NCBI GenBank assembly: GCA_031267345.1
Contig: JAIRZG010000129.1
Location: 1 to 14,720 of the forward strand
Length of the DNA stretch: 14,720 bases
Source: Zoogloeaceae bacterium
GTDB taxonomy: Bacteria; Pseudomonadota; Gammaproteobacteria; Burkholderiales; Rhodocyclaceae
Reading direction: 5' to 3'
Shown here one piece after another: positions 6,831 to 13,170 of this stretch (the stretch's first letter is position 1; each line of letters starts with the position of its first letter). A program made the translations under genes and the position numbers. Below the pieces are notes generated by a model that was not told the DNA's origin, did no database searches, and saw only the letters and a list, made by a program, of their open reading frames with translations.

Positions 6831-7276
6831 TGTGGACTTGGCTGATACTGGCAGCCGTTTTGCTGGCGGTGGAAATGATGACGGGTACGCTGGCGCTTTT
6901 GTTTGTCAGCTTTGGCGCATTGGTCGCCGCGCTTCTGGCTTATATCTTGCCGGACAGCATCGCCGCGCAAATCGGCGTTTTCGCGCTGGCAATCATCGTA
7001 GGCGCCGTCATTGCGTGGCGGCGCATTCAGTCCCAACGCGCGCGGGCGCCTGCTGACCCCAATGCCAGTGTCGAAGAAATCGGACAGCAGGTCGAAGTCG
7101 TTGTCTTGCCGGATGCCCAGGCTCATCTGCGGGTGCGCTATCGGGGCTGCGAATGGGCGGCGCGGCTGGCGAACAAGGATTTGGCGGTGGAAACCGGAAT
7201 GCCGCTCACCATCGTCGCGCAGGAAAGCTCAATGCTCATCGTAGATGCAGACCCTCATCAACCCACCAAGGAGTGA
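6827..7276 (+). CDS. NfeD-family membrane protein
   Basis: 149 residues from ATG 6827 (a second ATG follows immediately; GGGAGAGG lies just upstream). Three hydrophobic segments (~3-20, 22-40, 45-62) are followed by basic RRIQSQRARAP and a soluble domain (~80-142) with the OB-fold pattern of the NfeD C-terminal domain (GQQVEVVVLP...LRVRYRGCEWAAR...G.PLTIVAQ). This is the short NfeD form without the serine-protease domain. Such proteins are almost always encoded beside a slipin/SPFH protein and are thought to assemble with it in inner-membrane microdomains. Here the slipin gene starts two bases after the stop. Family call is confident; biological role poorly known. Confidence 0.92.
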   Translation: MMWTWLILAAVLLAVEMMTGTLALLFVSFGALVAALLAYILPDSIAAQIGVFALAIIVGAVIAWRRIQSQRARAPADPNASVEEIGQQVEVVVLPDAQAHLRVRYRGCEWAARLANKDLAVETGMPLTIVAQESSMLIVDADPHQPTKE

Positions 7277-7278
7277 AC

Positions 7279-8205
7279 ATGGACAACCTTGAATTTTTTA
7301 TCGTCCTCGCCGTCGTCGTCGTTATTGCCGTATTCAGAACCGTGCGCATCGTGCCGCAGCAATCCGCCTTTGTGGTGGAACGCTGGGGGCGCTATCACGA
7401 CACCTGGACTGCCGGTATTCATTTCCTGATCCCCTTCTTCGAGCGCATCGCCTACCGGCATTCCATCAAGGAAATCCCCTACGATGTCGCCCCGCAGGTC
7501 TGTATCACCCGTGACAATACCCAGGTGCAGATTGACGGCATTCTTTATTATCAGGTGACTGACCCGAAACAGGCTTCCTACGGCACCTCCAGTTTCGAGC
7601 TGGCGATTGAGCAACTCGCCAAAACCGCGTTGCGCTCCGAAGCGGGCAAGCGCGATCTGGACAGGTTGCTGGAAGATCGGGAAACCATCAACCGCACCGT
7701 GGTCGCGGTACTGGATGAAGCCAGCCTGACCTGGGGCGTGAAAGTGCTGCGCTATGAGATCAAGGACATCGTGCCGCCCGATTCCGTGCTGCGCTCCATG
7801 CAACTACAAATCACCGCCGAGCGGGAAAAACGCGCCAAAATCGCCGAATCCGAAGGCGAACGGCAAAAAGAAATCAATCTCGCGGAAGGCGAAAAGCAAG
7901 CAGCGATTGCCATGTCCGAAGGTCAGATGACCGCCATCATCAACAAAGCCAAAGGCGAAGCCGAATCCGTGCGCTTGGTCGCCGAAGCCACCGCAGAAGC
8001 CCTGCGGCTGGTCGCCAGCGCCATCAAAGATCCCGGCGGCATTGAAGCGGTGAACCTGAAGGTCGCGCAACAATATGTCGACGCCTTCGGCAAACTCGCC
8101 AAAGAAGGCAACACCCTGATTATCCCCGGCAACCTCGCGGATATTTCTTCGCTGGTCGCGGCGGCGTTGAAGGTGGTCAAATCGGGAGATGGCAAGAACG
8201 CATAA
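7279..8205 (+). CDS. Slipin / SPFH (band 7) membrane protein, QmcA type
   Basis: 308 residues from ATG 7279 with AGGAG five bases upstream; the longer open frame upstream is inside nfeD. One N-terminal membrane segment (~4-22) is followed by the SPFH domain (~25-190: VPQQSAFVVERWGRYHDTWTAG; DILYYQV-like DGILYYQVTDP; AIEQLAKTALRSEAG; WGVKVLRYEIKDIVPP). A long Ala/Glu/Lys coiled coil follows (~180-265) and an ending typical of QmcA (QQYVDAFGKLAKEGNTLIIPGN). These proteins form oligomeric rings that organise membrane domains, and in E. coli interact with FtsH-type systems. It follows nfeD with a two-base gap, the conserved pair. Nothing is missing. Confidence 0.94.
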   Translation: MDNLEFFIVLAVVVVIAVFRTVRIVPQQSAFVVERWGRYHDTWTAGIHFLIPFFERIAYRHSIKEIPYDVAPQVCITRDNTQVQIDGILYYQVTDPKQASYGTSSFELAIEQLAKTALRSEAGKRDLDRLLEDRETINRTVVAVLDEASLTWGVKVLRYEIKDIVPPDSVLRSMQLQITAEREKRAKIAESEGERQKEINLAEGEKQAAIAMSEGQMTAIINKAKGEAESVRLVAEATAEALRLVASAIKDPGGIEAVNLKVAQQYVDAFGKLAKEGNTLIIPGNLADISSLVAAALKVVKSGDGKNA

Positions 8206-8243
8206 AATCCGCGCCACGCCCTTGGCGGAAACAGGTGCACGCA

Positions 8244-8280
8244 GACTCGCGCGCCCGATGTATGGGACGGCTCGCGAGTC
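8244..8280. repeat. Inverted repeat / hairpin after the slipin gene
   Basis: GACTCGCG (8244-8251) and CGCGAGTC (8273-8280) are perfect 8-bp arms; CCC (8254-8256) and GGG (8264-8266) can pair inside. No T tract follows, so it is not a standard terminator; it may stabilise the mRNA 3' end or be a dispersed repeat. Confidence 0.5.
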
Positions 8281-8291
8281 GCCTCTACACG

Positions 8292-8313
8292 CTGATACCT
8301 GATCCCTGTCCCC
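8292..8313 (-). repeat. Heptamer-based short repeat, copy B (inverted, before the metzincin-like gene)
   Basis: The reverse complement reads GACAGGG-ATCAGGT-ATCAGC, again with period seven, and matches copy A at 16 of 19 positions in opposite orientation. It ends directly at the ATG of the next gene and leaves it without a ribosome site. Confidence 0.6.
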
Positions 8314-9090
8314 ATGTTTCGCAAAATCCGCATTCTGTTGTTGTTGGTGGTCCTGCTGTTCGTCGCCTTGGGAACCTGGCGTTCGGACAGTCGTCTGGCT
8401 TCCTGGGCCTATGTGACGCGGGTGGCGGTTTATCCCGTCGCCGCCGACGATTCGCCCACGACGGCGCAGTTCATCCGCGAACTGGATGCCGCCAGTTTTG
8501 CCGCCATCGAAAACTGGTTGCAGCGTGAGGTCAAACGCTATCGGCAGACGCAACAGGCATCGGTGCAAATCCGTCTGGGCGCGGAAATCAAAACCCTGCC
8601 GCCAGGTCTGCCGAACGCGCCGAATACGCTGGACATCATGCTCTGGAGCCTGAAACTGCGCTGGTGGGCGTATCGGCAAGAGGATGGCGAAAACATCAAG
8701 CCGCATATCCAGATCTTCGTATTGTTCCACGACGCCAAACGTCATGTTGGCGCTGCCCTACCTCATTCTATTGGCATGAGAAAAGGTAAAATCGGCGTCA
8801 TTCACGCTTTTGCCAGCCCGGAGCAGACAGGGCAAAACGCGGTCATCATTACCCACGAGTTACTGCACCTCTTCGGCGCGACGGACAAATACGACTTTGC
8901 CACCCTGCAACCCGTTTATCCGCAAGGCTACGCGGAGCCGGAACGCTTGCCCCTGCTGCCGCAAACGTTGGCCGAAATCATGGGCGGACGCATTCCCGTC
9001 AGCCGGGAACGCGCCGAGATTCCCAAGGATTTGTCCGTAACCCGGATTGGCCCGACGACCGCGGAGGAAATCGGCTTGCTGGCTCCATGA
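8314..9090 (+). CDS. Membrane-anchored or secreted protein with metzincin-like HExxH motif
   Basis: 258 residues. An uncleaved signal anchor or signal peptide (~3-22) precedes an extracytoplasmic domain. Residues 181-194 read HELLHLFGATDKYD: H181-E182-x-x-H185 is a zinc-metallopeptidase core, and the G188 and D191 spacing (HExxHxxGxxD) matches metzincin-type families that use Asp as third zinc ligand. AEIMGGR (220-226) supplies a plausible Met-turn (M223) about 32 residues later. Similar proteins are annotated only as hypothetical in proteobacteria, as far as I recall. Substrate unknown. The ATG has no ribosome site because an inverted short repeat abuts it; downstream starts would cut into the hydrophobic segment, so ATG 8314 is preferred. 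Probably its own transcription unit, transcribed toward plsY. Confidence 0.8.
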   Translation: MFRKIRILLLLVVLLFVALGTWRSDSRLASWAYVTRVAVYPVAADDSPTTAQFIRELDAASFAAIENWLQREVKRYRQTQQASVQIRLGAEIKTLPPGLPNAPNTLDIMLWSLKLRWWAYRQEDGENIKPHIQIFVLFHDAKRHVGAALPHSIGMRKGKIGVIHAFASPEQTGQNAVIITHELLHLFGATDKYDFATLQPVYPQGYAEPERLPLLPQTLAEIMGGRIPVSRERAEIPKDLSVTRIGPTTAEEIGLLAP

Positions 9091-9257
9091 CCCGGTTCCT
9101 GAAAGCGGTTTCAGAATCCAGATCAAGAACCCGCCGTGACCTGTCAGCGTATTTCCCACGCCAATTTTTAGCCTCTCTGATTGTTCGATGTCGTAATGAC
9201 GGCTTGGGAACGTGGCGATAATGTAGAGGGGTTCAGCGTCACGTCCATGCGGCGGGC

Positions 9258-9860
9258 TTATTCCGGCTTTTTCCCGACGCGGCTTTCCGTGCCTGCCAGC
9301 AGATGCCGGATGTTGTTGCGGTGGCGCGCAATCAGCGTCGCGCCCAACAGGAAGGCAATAGCCGTGTCGCTGTGCAGACCGCAGAACAAAAGCCCCCAGA
9401 GCGGCGCGGAAAGTCCGGCCATCACGGCGGCAAGAGAGGAGTAGCGACTGACGAAGACCACCACCAGCCAGGTCGCCAACGAAGCCAGCCCGACAAACGG
9501 CGTCAACGCCAGCAACACGCCGCCTGCCGTCGCCACGCCCTTGCCGCCCCGAAATTTCAGAAACACCGGATACACATGCCCGATAAAGGCCGCCAGACCC
9601 ACCAGACCCACCATCAGTTCGGAAAAGCCCAGCGCGCGGACGAGCAGGACGGCGAACACGCCTTTCAGCACATCGCCGGTCAATGTAAACAGCGCCGCTT
9701 TTTTGTTGCCCGAACGCAAGACGTTGGTCGCGCCGGGATTGCCGGAACCGTAAGTGCGCGGATCCGCCAGACGGAAAATGTGCGCGCCCAGCACGGCAAA
9801 GGAAACGGAACCCAGAAGGTAAGCAGCCAGACAGGCCAGAAGATTGGGGAGAATATCCAT
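9258..9860 (-). CDS. plsY: Acyl-phosphate glycerol-3-phosphate acyltransferase PlsY
   Basis: 200 residues, ATG at 9860, stop TAA at 9258. PlsY transfers the acyl group from acyl-phosphate to glycerol-3-phosphate, the first committed step of phospholipid synthesis, in the inner membrane. All three conserved loops are present: GSGNPGATNVLR (38-49), KFRGGKGVATAGG (102-114) and the C-terminal HRNNIRHLLAGTE (180-192). Several hydrophobic segments lie between, as expected for this membrane enzyme, and length is normal. The open frame continues upstream of the ATG, but homologues start a few residues before LLGSVSFA, supporting this start, although no good ribosome site is seen. It diverges from folB with 82 bases between starts, a betaproteobacterial arrangement. 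Confidence 0.96.
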   Translation of the reverse strand: MDILPNLLACLAAYLLGSVSFAVLGAHIFRLADPRTYGSGNPGATNVLRSGNKKAALFTLTGDVLKGVFAVLLVRALGFSELMVGLVGLAAFIGHVYPVFLKFRGGKGVATAGGVLLALTPFVGLASLATWLVVVFVSRYSSLAAVMAGLSAPLWGLLFCGLHSDTAIAFLLGATLIARHRNNIRHLLAGTESRVGKKPE

Positions 9861-9880
9861 GAGCGCAAATGAAAGCGAGA

Positions 9881-9902
9881 GTACAATGCGCGCGGATTGT
9901 AC
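9881..9902. promoter_or_regulatory. Palindrome with -10-like arms between plsY and folB
   Basis: GTACAAT (9881-9887) and ATTGTAC (9896-9902) are perfect inverted arms around an 8-base GC-rich centre. Each arm contains a TACAAT -10-like hexamer, one per direction. Toward plsY, TGGAAA (complement of 9920-9925) lies 18 bases upstream as a possible -35. No good -35 is seen toward folB. It could be divergent promoters or an operator. Confidence 0.4.
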
Positions 9903-9942
9903 CCTGCGTTTCCCCAGATTTTCCACTTGCGCCCGTGCCCGC

Positions 9943-10311
9943 ATGGACATTATTTTTATCGAGGATTTACGCCTCAAGACCCGAATCGGCGTTTCCCCCT
10001 GGGAAAAAGCCGTGCCGCAAACGCTGGCGCTGGACATCCGCATGGGCGTTGCTTCCACCGCGCCCGCCGGAACCAGCGACGACATCCGCGATACGGTGGA
10101 TTACGCCGCTGTCCGCGCGCGTCTGCGCGCCGAATTGGCGGATCGCCATTTCAACCTGCTGGAAACCCTCGCGGAAAATATCGCCACGCTGATCCTCGAA
10201 GCCTTCGCCGTCCAGTGGGTGCGCCTCTCCATCGCCAAACCGGGCGCGCTGCCGGACGCCAAACGGGTAGGCGTCATCATTGAGCGCGCGGCAGCGTCAA
10301 CCGCAAGCTGA
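9943..10311 (+). CDS. folB: Dihydroneopterin aldolase FolB
   Basis: 122 residues from ATG 9943; the frame is open upstream, but IFIEDLRLKTRIGV is the normal N-terminus. FolB converts 7,8-dihydroneopterin to 6-hydroxymethyl-dihydropterin plus glycolaldehyde in folate synthesis, in the cytoplasm, as an octamer. Visible active-site residues match the family: E21 in GVSPWEK, Y54 in VDYAAV, E74 in LLETLAENIA and K99 in IAKPGALPDA. Length is typical. No Shine-Dalgarno is obvious. It is transcribed away from plsY. No other folate gene is in the window. Confidence 0.96.
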   Translation: MDIIFIEDLRLKTRIGVSPWEKAVPQTLALDIRMGVASTAPAGTSDDIRDTVDYAAVRARLRAELADRHFNLLETLAENIATLILEAFAVQWVRLSIAKPGALPDAKRVGVIIERAAASTAS

Positions 10312-10445
10312 CGTCATTGCGCGTCAAGCTTGTCCCCTGGCGGGCATTCTGCCAGAATTCGCTTTGTTGACGGCAGGGCGTAGCGGTTTTTGCCTTTGCG
10401 CCCGATACATGTCGTCATTTTTATTCCTTACAAGGAGCATTCACG

Positions 10446-10886
10446 ATGCGCAAAACCTTTCTCATGCTGGCGGCGGTCATCCTGCTTTCTCCCGTCATCA
10501 GTCACGCCCGCGATACGGTGTATCACCTGAATTTTCAGAACGTCGTCAATGACGCCATCCGCGCCGGAAAGCTGGATGGTTCGGTCAGGTTTTACCTGAA
10601 AGGCCAGAAAACCAAAGGCAGCGTCGTCCGGACATTCCCGGAAGCCACGACCAACAAAAAAACCAATGCCGCCAACAAGAGCGACGAAGAAGCCTGCGCC
10701 TGGGTCTTGCAGTCGGCGCTGGTTGCCTTTGAAGCAAACGCAAAAAAACACGGCGCCAACGCCGTGGTCGATCTGGTGAGTTTTTACAGGCGCAACGAAT
10801 ACAAAAGCAGCACCCTGTACGAATGCCATGCTGGTAGCATCATGGCGGGCGTAACCCTGAAAGGCCGGGCGGCCATCGTCAAATAA
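10446..10886 (+). CDS. Small secreted protein of the family often mislabelled 'excinuclease ATPase subunit'
   Basis: 146 residues, ribosome site AAGGAG (10431-10436) nine bases before ATG. A Sec signal peptide (~1-21, ending VISHA) precedes RDTVYHLNF. The mature domain carries KLDGSVRFYL, SNKKTN-like TNKKTNAANKSDEEAC, GANAVVDLVSFYRRNE and YECHAGSIMAGVTLKG. I recall this pattern from short proteobacterial proteins automatically named 'excinuclease ATPase subunit', but there is no Walker motif or UvrA feature and the protein is exported, so that name is wrong. Two cysteines (C84, C127) could form a disulfide or bind metal. The fold may relate to the YbjQ-like 'GANAVV' families. Function unknown. 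Its own strong terminator follows. Confidence 0.85.
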   Translation: MRKTFLMLAAVILLSPVISHARDTVYHLNFQNVVNDAIRAGKLDGSVRFYLKGQKTKGSVVRTFPEATTNKKTNAANKSDEEACAWVLQSALVAFEANAKKHGANAVVDLVSFYRRNEYKSSTLYECHAGSIMAGVTLKGRAAIVK

Positions 10887-10910
10887 AGCCGTAGCCTTCA
10901 AATGACAGGC

Positions 10911-10949
10911 ACCCGCTTTGCCCTGCAACAGCGGCAAAGCGGGTTTTTT
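10911..10949 (+). terminator. Strong Rho-independent terminator
   Basis: Perfect 11-bp arms (CCCGCTTTGCC 10912-10922, GGCAAAGCGGG 10933-10943), a 10-base loop and six T (10944-10949). It lies 25 bases after the stop of the small secreted protein gene. Confidence 0.92.
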
Positions 10950-11051
10950 CCGCGCGGCGCGCGCATATCGAACGATTGTGGCGCTCGTTGCTTTATGCGC
11001 CGTTGAGCGGCATCATCGCAAATTTGTCCGCCCCCTCTCGACAGGATTCCC

Positions 11052-12587
11052 ATGTTTTTCAAACTTGCAATGATGTTGGCGTTTTTCGCCGTGACCCTTT
11101 ATATCGGCTTTCATACCCGTAAAAGCGCGCGGGATGTGGATGGTTTTGTATTGGGCGGGCGCAAGGTGGGGGCATGGCTTTCCGCTTTCGCCTATGGCAC
11201 GTCGTATTTTTCGGCGGTGGTGTTTATCGGCTATGCCGGACAGTTCGGCTGGAAATACGGCATGGCGGCGTTGTGGATCGGCCTGGGCAACGCCTTTATC
11301 GGCAGCCTGCTCGCTTGGTATGTGCTGGGGGGACGCACACGGGCAATGACGCATCACTTGCAGGCGCAAACCCTGCCGGAATTTTTTGGCGCGCGCTTTT
11401 CGAGCCGCTGGCTGCGTATCGCGGCGGCGGGCATTGTGTTCATTTTTCTCATTCCCTATACCGCCAGCGTCTATAACGGACTGTCGCGCCTTTTTGACAT
11501 GGCGTTCGGCGTTCCCTATGAATGGTGCATCATCCTCATGGCGGCGCTGACCTGCGTTTATGTGGTGATGGGCGGCTACATGGCGACCGCCGTCAATGAT
11601 ACGGTGCAGGGCGTGATCATGCTGCTCGGCATCGTCGCCGTGGTGGTCGCCGTATTGAGCGGTTATGGCGGCTTTACCCAGGCGATGATTGCGCTCTCGC
11701 AAGTGCCCAGCGACGCCTCCTCCGGCATGACGGGAATGCAGGGGACGTTTGTCTCGCTGTTCGGCCCGGATTTCCTTGATCTCGTGGGCGTGTTTGTCCT
11801 GACCTCGCTGGGCGCCTGGGGGATGCCGCAGATGGTGCAAAAGTTCTACGCCATCCAGAGCGTGGACGCCATCAAGCGCGGCGCCATTATCTCGACGGTG
11901 TTCGCGCTGGCAGTCGCAGGCGGCAGCTATTTTCTCGGCGGATTCGGGCGACTGGCGGCGAATGTCATCGCCTATACGCCCGCAGGTACGCCCGTGTATG
12001 ACTCGATCATTCCCGCCATGCTCGCCCGTATGCCGAATTTGCTCATCGGCCTGACGGTGGTGCTGGTGCTCTCCGCTTCGATGTCGACCTTGAGTTCGCT
12101 GGTGTTGACCTCAAGTTCCACGCTGACGCTCGATTTTCTCAAGGACAACCTGATCAAGGATATGAGCGTCCGGCAGCAGGTTACGGTAATCCGGGCGCTG
12201 ATTGTGGCATTCGTGTTGATTTCGACGTTGATCGCGCTGATTCAATACAATTCGTCGATTACCTTCATCGCGCAGTTGATGGCCATCAGTTGGGGCGCGC
12301 TGGCAGGCGCGTTTCTCGCGCCCTTTCTTTACGGTCTGTACTGGCAACGCGCCACCACCGCCAGCGTCTGGGCCTGCTTCATTTTCGCCATCGCCCTGGT
12401 ATGCAGCAACATGCTTTTGAGTTACATCGCTTCCCCCATCAACGCCGGCGCGCTGGCTATGCTCGCCGGACTGGTCATCGTGCCGCTGGTCAGCCTCATC
12501 ACCCCCAAACCCGACGCCGCCCGAATCCGCCGATTATTTCAGGAATCGTATCTCAATTTTCATGATGAGCGGATAGACGCGGATTAG
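11052..12587 (+). CDS. Sodium:solute symporter (SSS family)
   Basis: 511 residues, with about 13 hydrophobic segments in the LeuT-fold arrangement of the PutP/PanF family. Family signatures: GGRKVGAWLSAFAYGTSYFSA near TM1-2 (35-55), MGGYMATAVNDTVQG (173-187) and LVLSASMSTLSSLVLTSS (338-355). S345-T346 in the last correspond to the Na2-site Ser/Thr of PutP. The region equivalent to PutP D55 has no Asp. It couples Na+ entry to uptake of an organic solute; substrate cannot be read from sequence. Start ATG with a weak AGG. The gene stands alone between the strong terminator at 10911-10949 and the hairpin-rich region after it. From memory, close-looking proteins are common in anaerobic Firmicutes and Desulfovibrio, so transfer is possible but unproven. 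Confidence 0.92.
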   Translation: MFFKLAMMLAFFAVTLYIGFHTRKSARDVDGFVLGGRKVGAWLSAFAYGTSYFSAVVFIGYAGQFGWKYGMAALWIGLGNAFIGSLLAWYVLGGRTRAMTHHLQAQTLPEFFGARFSSRWLRIAAAGIVFIFLIPYTASVYNGLSRLFDMAFGVPYEWCIILMAALTCVYVVMGGYMATAVNDTVQGVIMLLGIVAVVVAVLSGYGGFTQAMIALSQVPSDASSGMTGMQGTFVSLFGPDFLDLVGVFVLTSLGAWGMPQMVQKFYAIQSVDAIKRGAIISTVFALAVAGGSYFLGGFGRLAANVIAYTPAGTPVYDSIIPAMLARMPNLLIGLTVVLVLSASMSTLSSLVLTSSSTLTLDFLKDNLIKDMSVRQQVTVIRALIVAFVLISTLIALIQYNSSITFIAQLMAISWGALAGAFLAPFLYGLYWQRATTASVWACFIFAIALVCSNMLLSYIASPINAGALAMLAGLVIVPLVSLITPKPDAARIRRLFQESYLNFHDERIDAD

Positions 12588-12680
12588 GAATGTTTGCGAA
12601 AATGCCCGTGCGCCATCTCCTGCGCGGACGTTTCGTTTGAATGCGCGTCGGGTATGGCGGAATTGCTGTGCCCCTCTCCC

Positions 12681-12710
12681 CGGCCTCCCCTTGAAGGAGA
12701 GGGGAGGCCG
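12681..12710. repeat. Strong hairpin with a competing partner
   Basis: CGGCCTCCCCT (12681-12691) pairs with AGGGGAGGCCG (12700-12710), 11 bp, loop of 8. CCCCTCTCC (12671-12679) can instead pair with GGAGAGGGG (12696-12704), 9 bp; the two structures exclude each other. Confidence 0.8.
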
Positions 12711-12726
12711 TTTCGCCGTAAACGAC

Positions 12727-12745
12727 GGGCGCGAGAATCGCGCCC
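12727..12745. repeat. Perfect hairpin GGGCGCGA-gaa-TCGCGCCC
   Basis: 8-bp perfect stem with a 3-base loop, followed by CTACG. Similar GGGCGCGA/TCGCGCCCCTAC palindromes are common dispersed intergenic repeats in many bacteria, from memory. Confidence 0.7.
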
Positions 12746-12800
12746 CTACGCCACGGCAACGGAACATCCCACGAAAACGGAAAACCCGCCCCGCCTTGTC

Positions 12801-12835
12801 CCCTCTCCAACTCTCCCTCACGAGAGGGGAGAGGG
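12801..12835. repeat. Hairpin CCCTCTCC / GGAGAGGG
   Basis: 8-bp perfect arms at 12801-12808 and 12828-12835. The enclosed CTCTCCCTC and GAGAGGG (12811-12828) can also pair, so several registers are possible. Confidence 0.65.
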
Positions 12836-12843
12836 TTGACTTG

Positions 12844-12867
12844 CGGCGCGTTGCGCCGATGTTTTTT
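12844..12867 (+). terminator. Possible terminator downstream of the symporter
   Basis: CGGCGC-gtt-GCGCCG (12844-12858) is followed after three bases by six T (12862-12867). It lies 256 bases beyond the symporter stop, and no better terminator is seen before it. The same stem recurs at 13017-13031 without the T tract. Confidence 0.35.
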
Positions 12868-12870
12868 CTC

Positions 12871-13031
12871 CCTCCTCTTCAAGGGGAGGGAATTTCTGTT
12901 TTCACGAGGCGCGGGGGGCCGTTTCGGGCTGAACGAGTGTCCCGCCGCGTCGTTGCGCGGGGATGCGGGCGCGGAGGGTTTTCTCTTTTCCGCAAGCGGG
13001 CGTGAGGGCTAAAGTGCGGCGCTTCGCGCCG
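12871..13031. repeat. Hairpin array, copy 2
   Basis: Contains a C/G-rich hairpin (TCCCTCC 12869-12875 with GGAGGGA 12885-12891), GGCCGTTTCG (12917-12926), a CTCTTTTCC...GAGGG stretch (12983-13008) and TGCGGCGC-ttc-GCGCCG (13015-13031). The order is as in copy 1. The terminal 17-base stem matches copy 1 at 15 positions. Confidence 0.6.
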
Positions 13032-13045
13032 GAAATAACGGGAGT

Positions 13046-13060
13046 GGGCGCCGGACGCCC
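13046..13060. repeat. Short hairpin GGGCG-ccgga-CGCCC
   Basis: Five-bp perfect arms with a 5-base loop, the last of the hairpin cluster before the repeat-protein promoter. Confidence 0.45.
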
Positions 13061-13127
13061 GATTCGTCATGGATTGCTGATGTCGCGTACAAAATCTTAC
13101 ACAGGGGTAACTTTCGTAATATTCCGG

Positions 13128-13136
13128 TGCTATGAT
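13128..13136 (+). promoter_or_regulatory. Extended -10 promoter of the repeat-protein gene
   Basis: TGCTATGAT is a TGn-extended -10 (TATGAT 13131-13136), with no clear -35. The start codon at 13171 would lie about 28 bases after transcription begins, with GAGG (13159-13162) as ribosome site. Confidence 0.5.
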
Positions 13137-13170
13137 GAGACATCCAAAATATCAGGATGAGGTAGCCAAA

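Larger units (their letters stand above)
12684..12858. repeat. Hairpin array, copy 1
   Basis: Landmarks in order: C/G-rich hairpin (12684-12707), GGCCGTTTCG (12706-12715), a CTCTCCC...GAGGG stretch (12811-12835) and the stem TGCGGCGC...GCGCCG (12842-12858). The same landmarks recur in the same order at 12871-13031. Confidence 0.6.
12588..13170. other. Gene-free region filled with GC-rich hairpins
   Basis: I find no credible coding frame in these 583 bases; all open frames are short and lack ribosome sites and conserved features. From 12671 to 13060 the region is a string of inverted repeats (listed separately) in two diverged copies of one arrangement. The last ~110 bases turn AT-richer and hold the promoter and ribosome site of the repeat-protein gene. 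Confidence 0.8.

Noticed and set aside
7804..8745. 313-codon minus-strand frame across the slipin gene and the next gene
   Set aside because: It crosses two supported genes and their spacer, with a biased Phe/Gly/Asp composition typical of antisense of an Ala/Glu/Lys coiled coil.
9091..9257. Bidirectional terminator between the metzincin-like gene and plsY
   Set aside because: The best hairpin (CTGAAA-gcgg-TTTCAG, 9099-9114) is short and has no T tract on either side; nothing else convincing is seen.
10367..10395. TTGACG (10367-10372) as the -35 of a promoter for the small secreted protein gene
   Set aside because: No acceptable -10 is found 16-18 bases downstream, so a promoter is likely but I cannot place it.
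12594..13005. Small open frames in the hairpin region
   Set aside because: They translate palindromic C/G-rich DNA into Pro/Arg-rich peptides, with no ribosome sites or conserved features.
12671..13060. CRISPR array
   Set aside because: The repeated elements are palindromes of differing sequence and spacing, not identical direct repeats with uniform spacers, and no cas gene is near.
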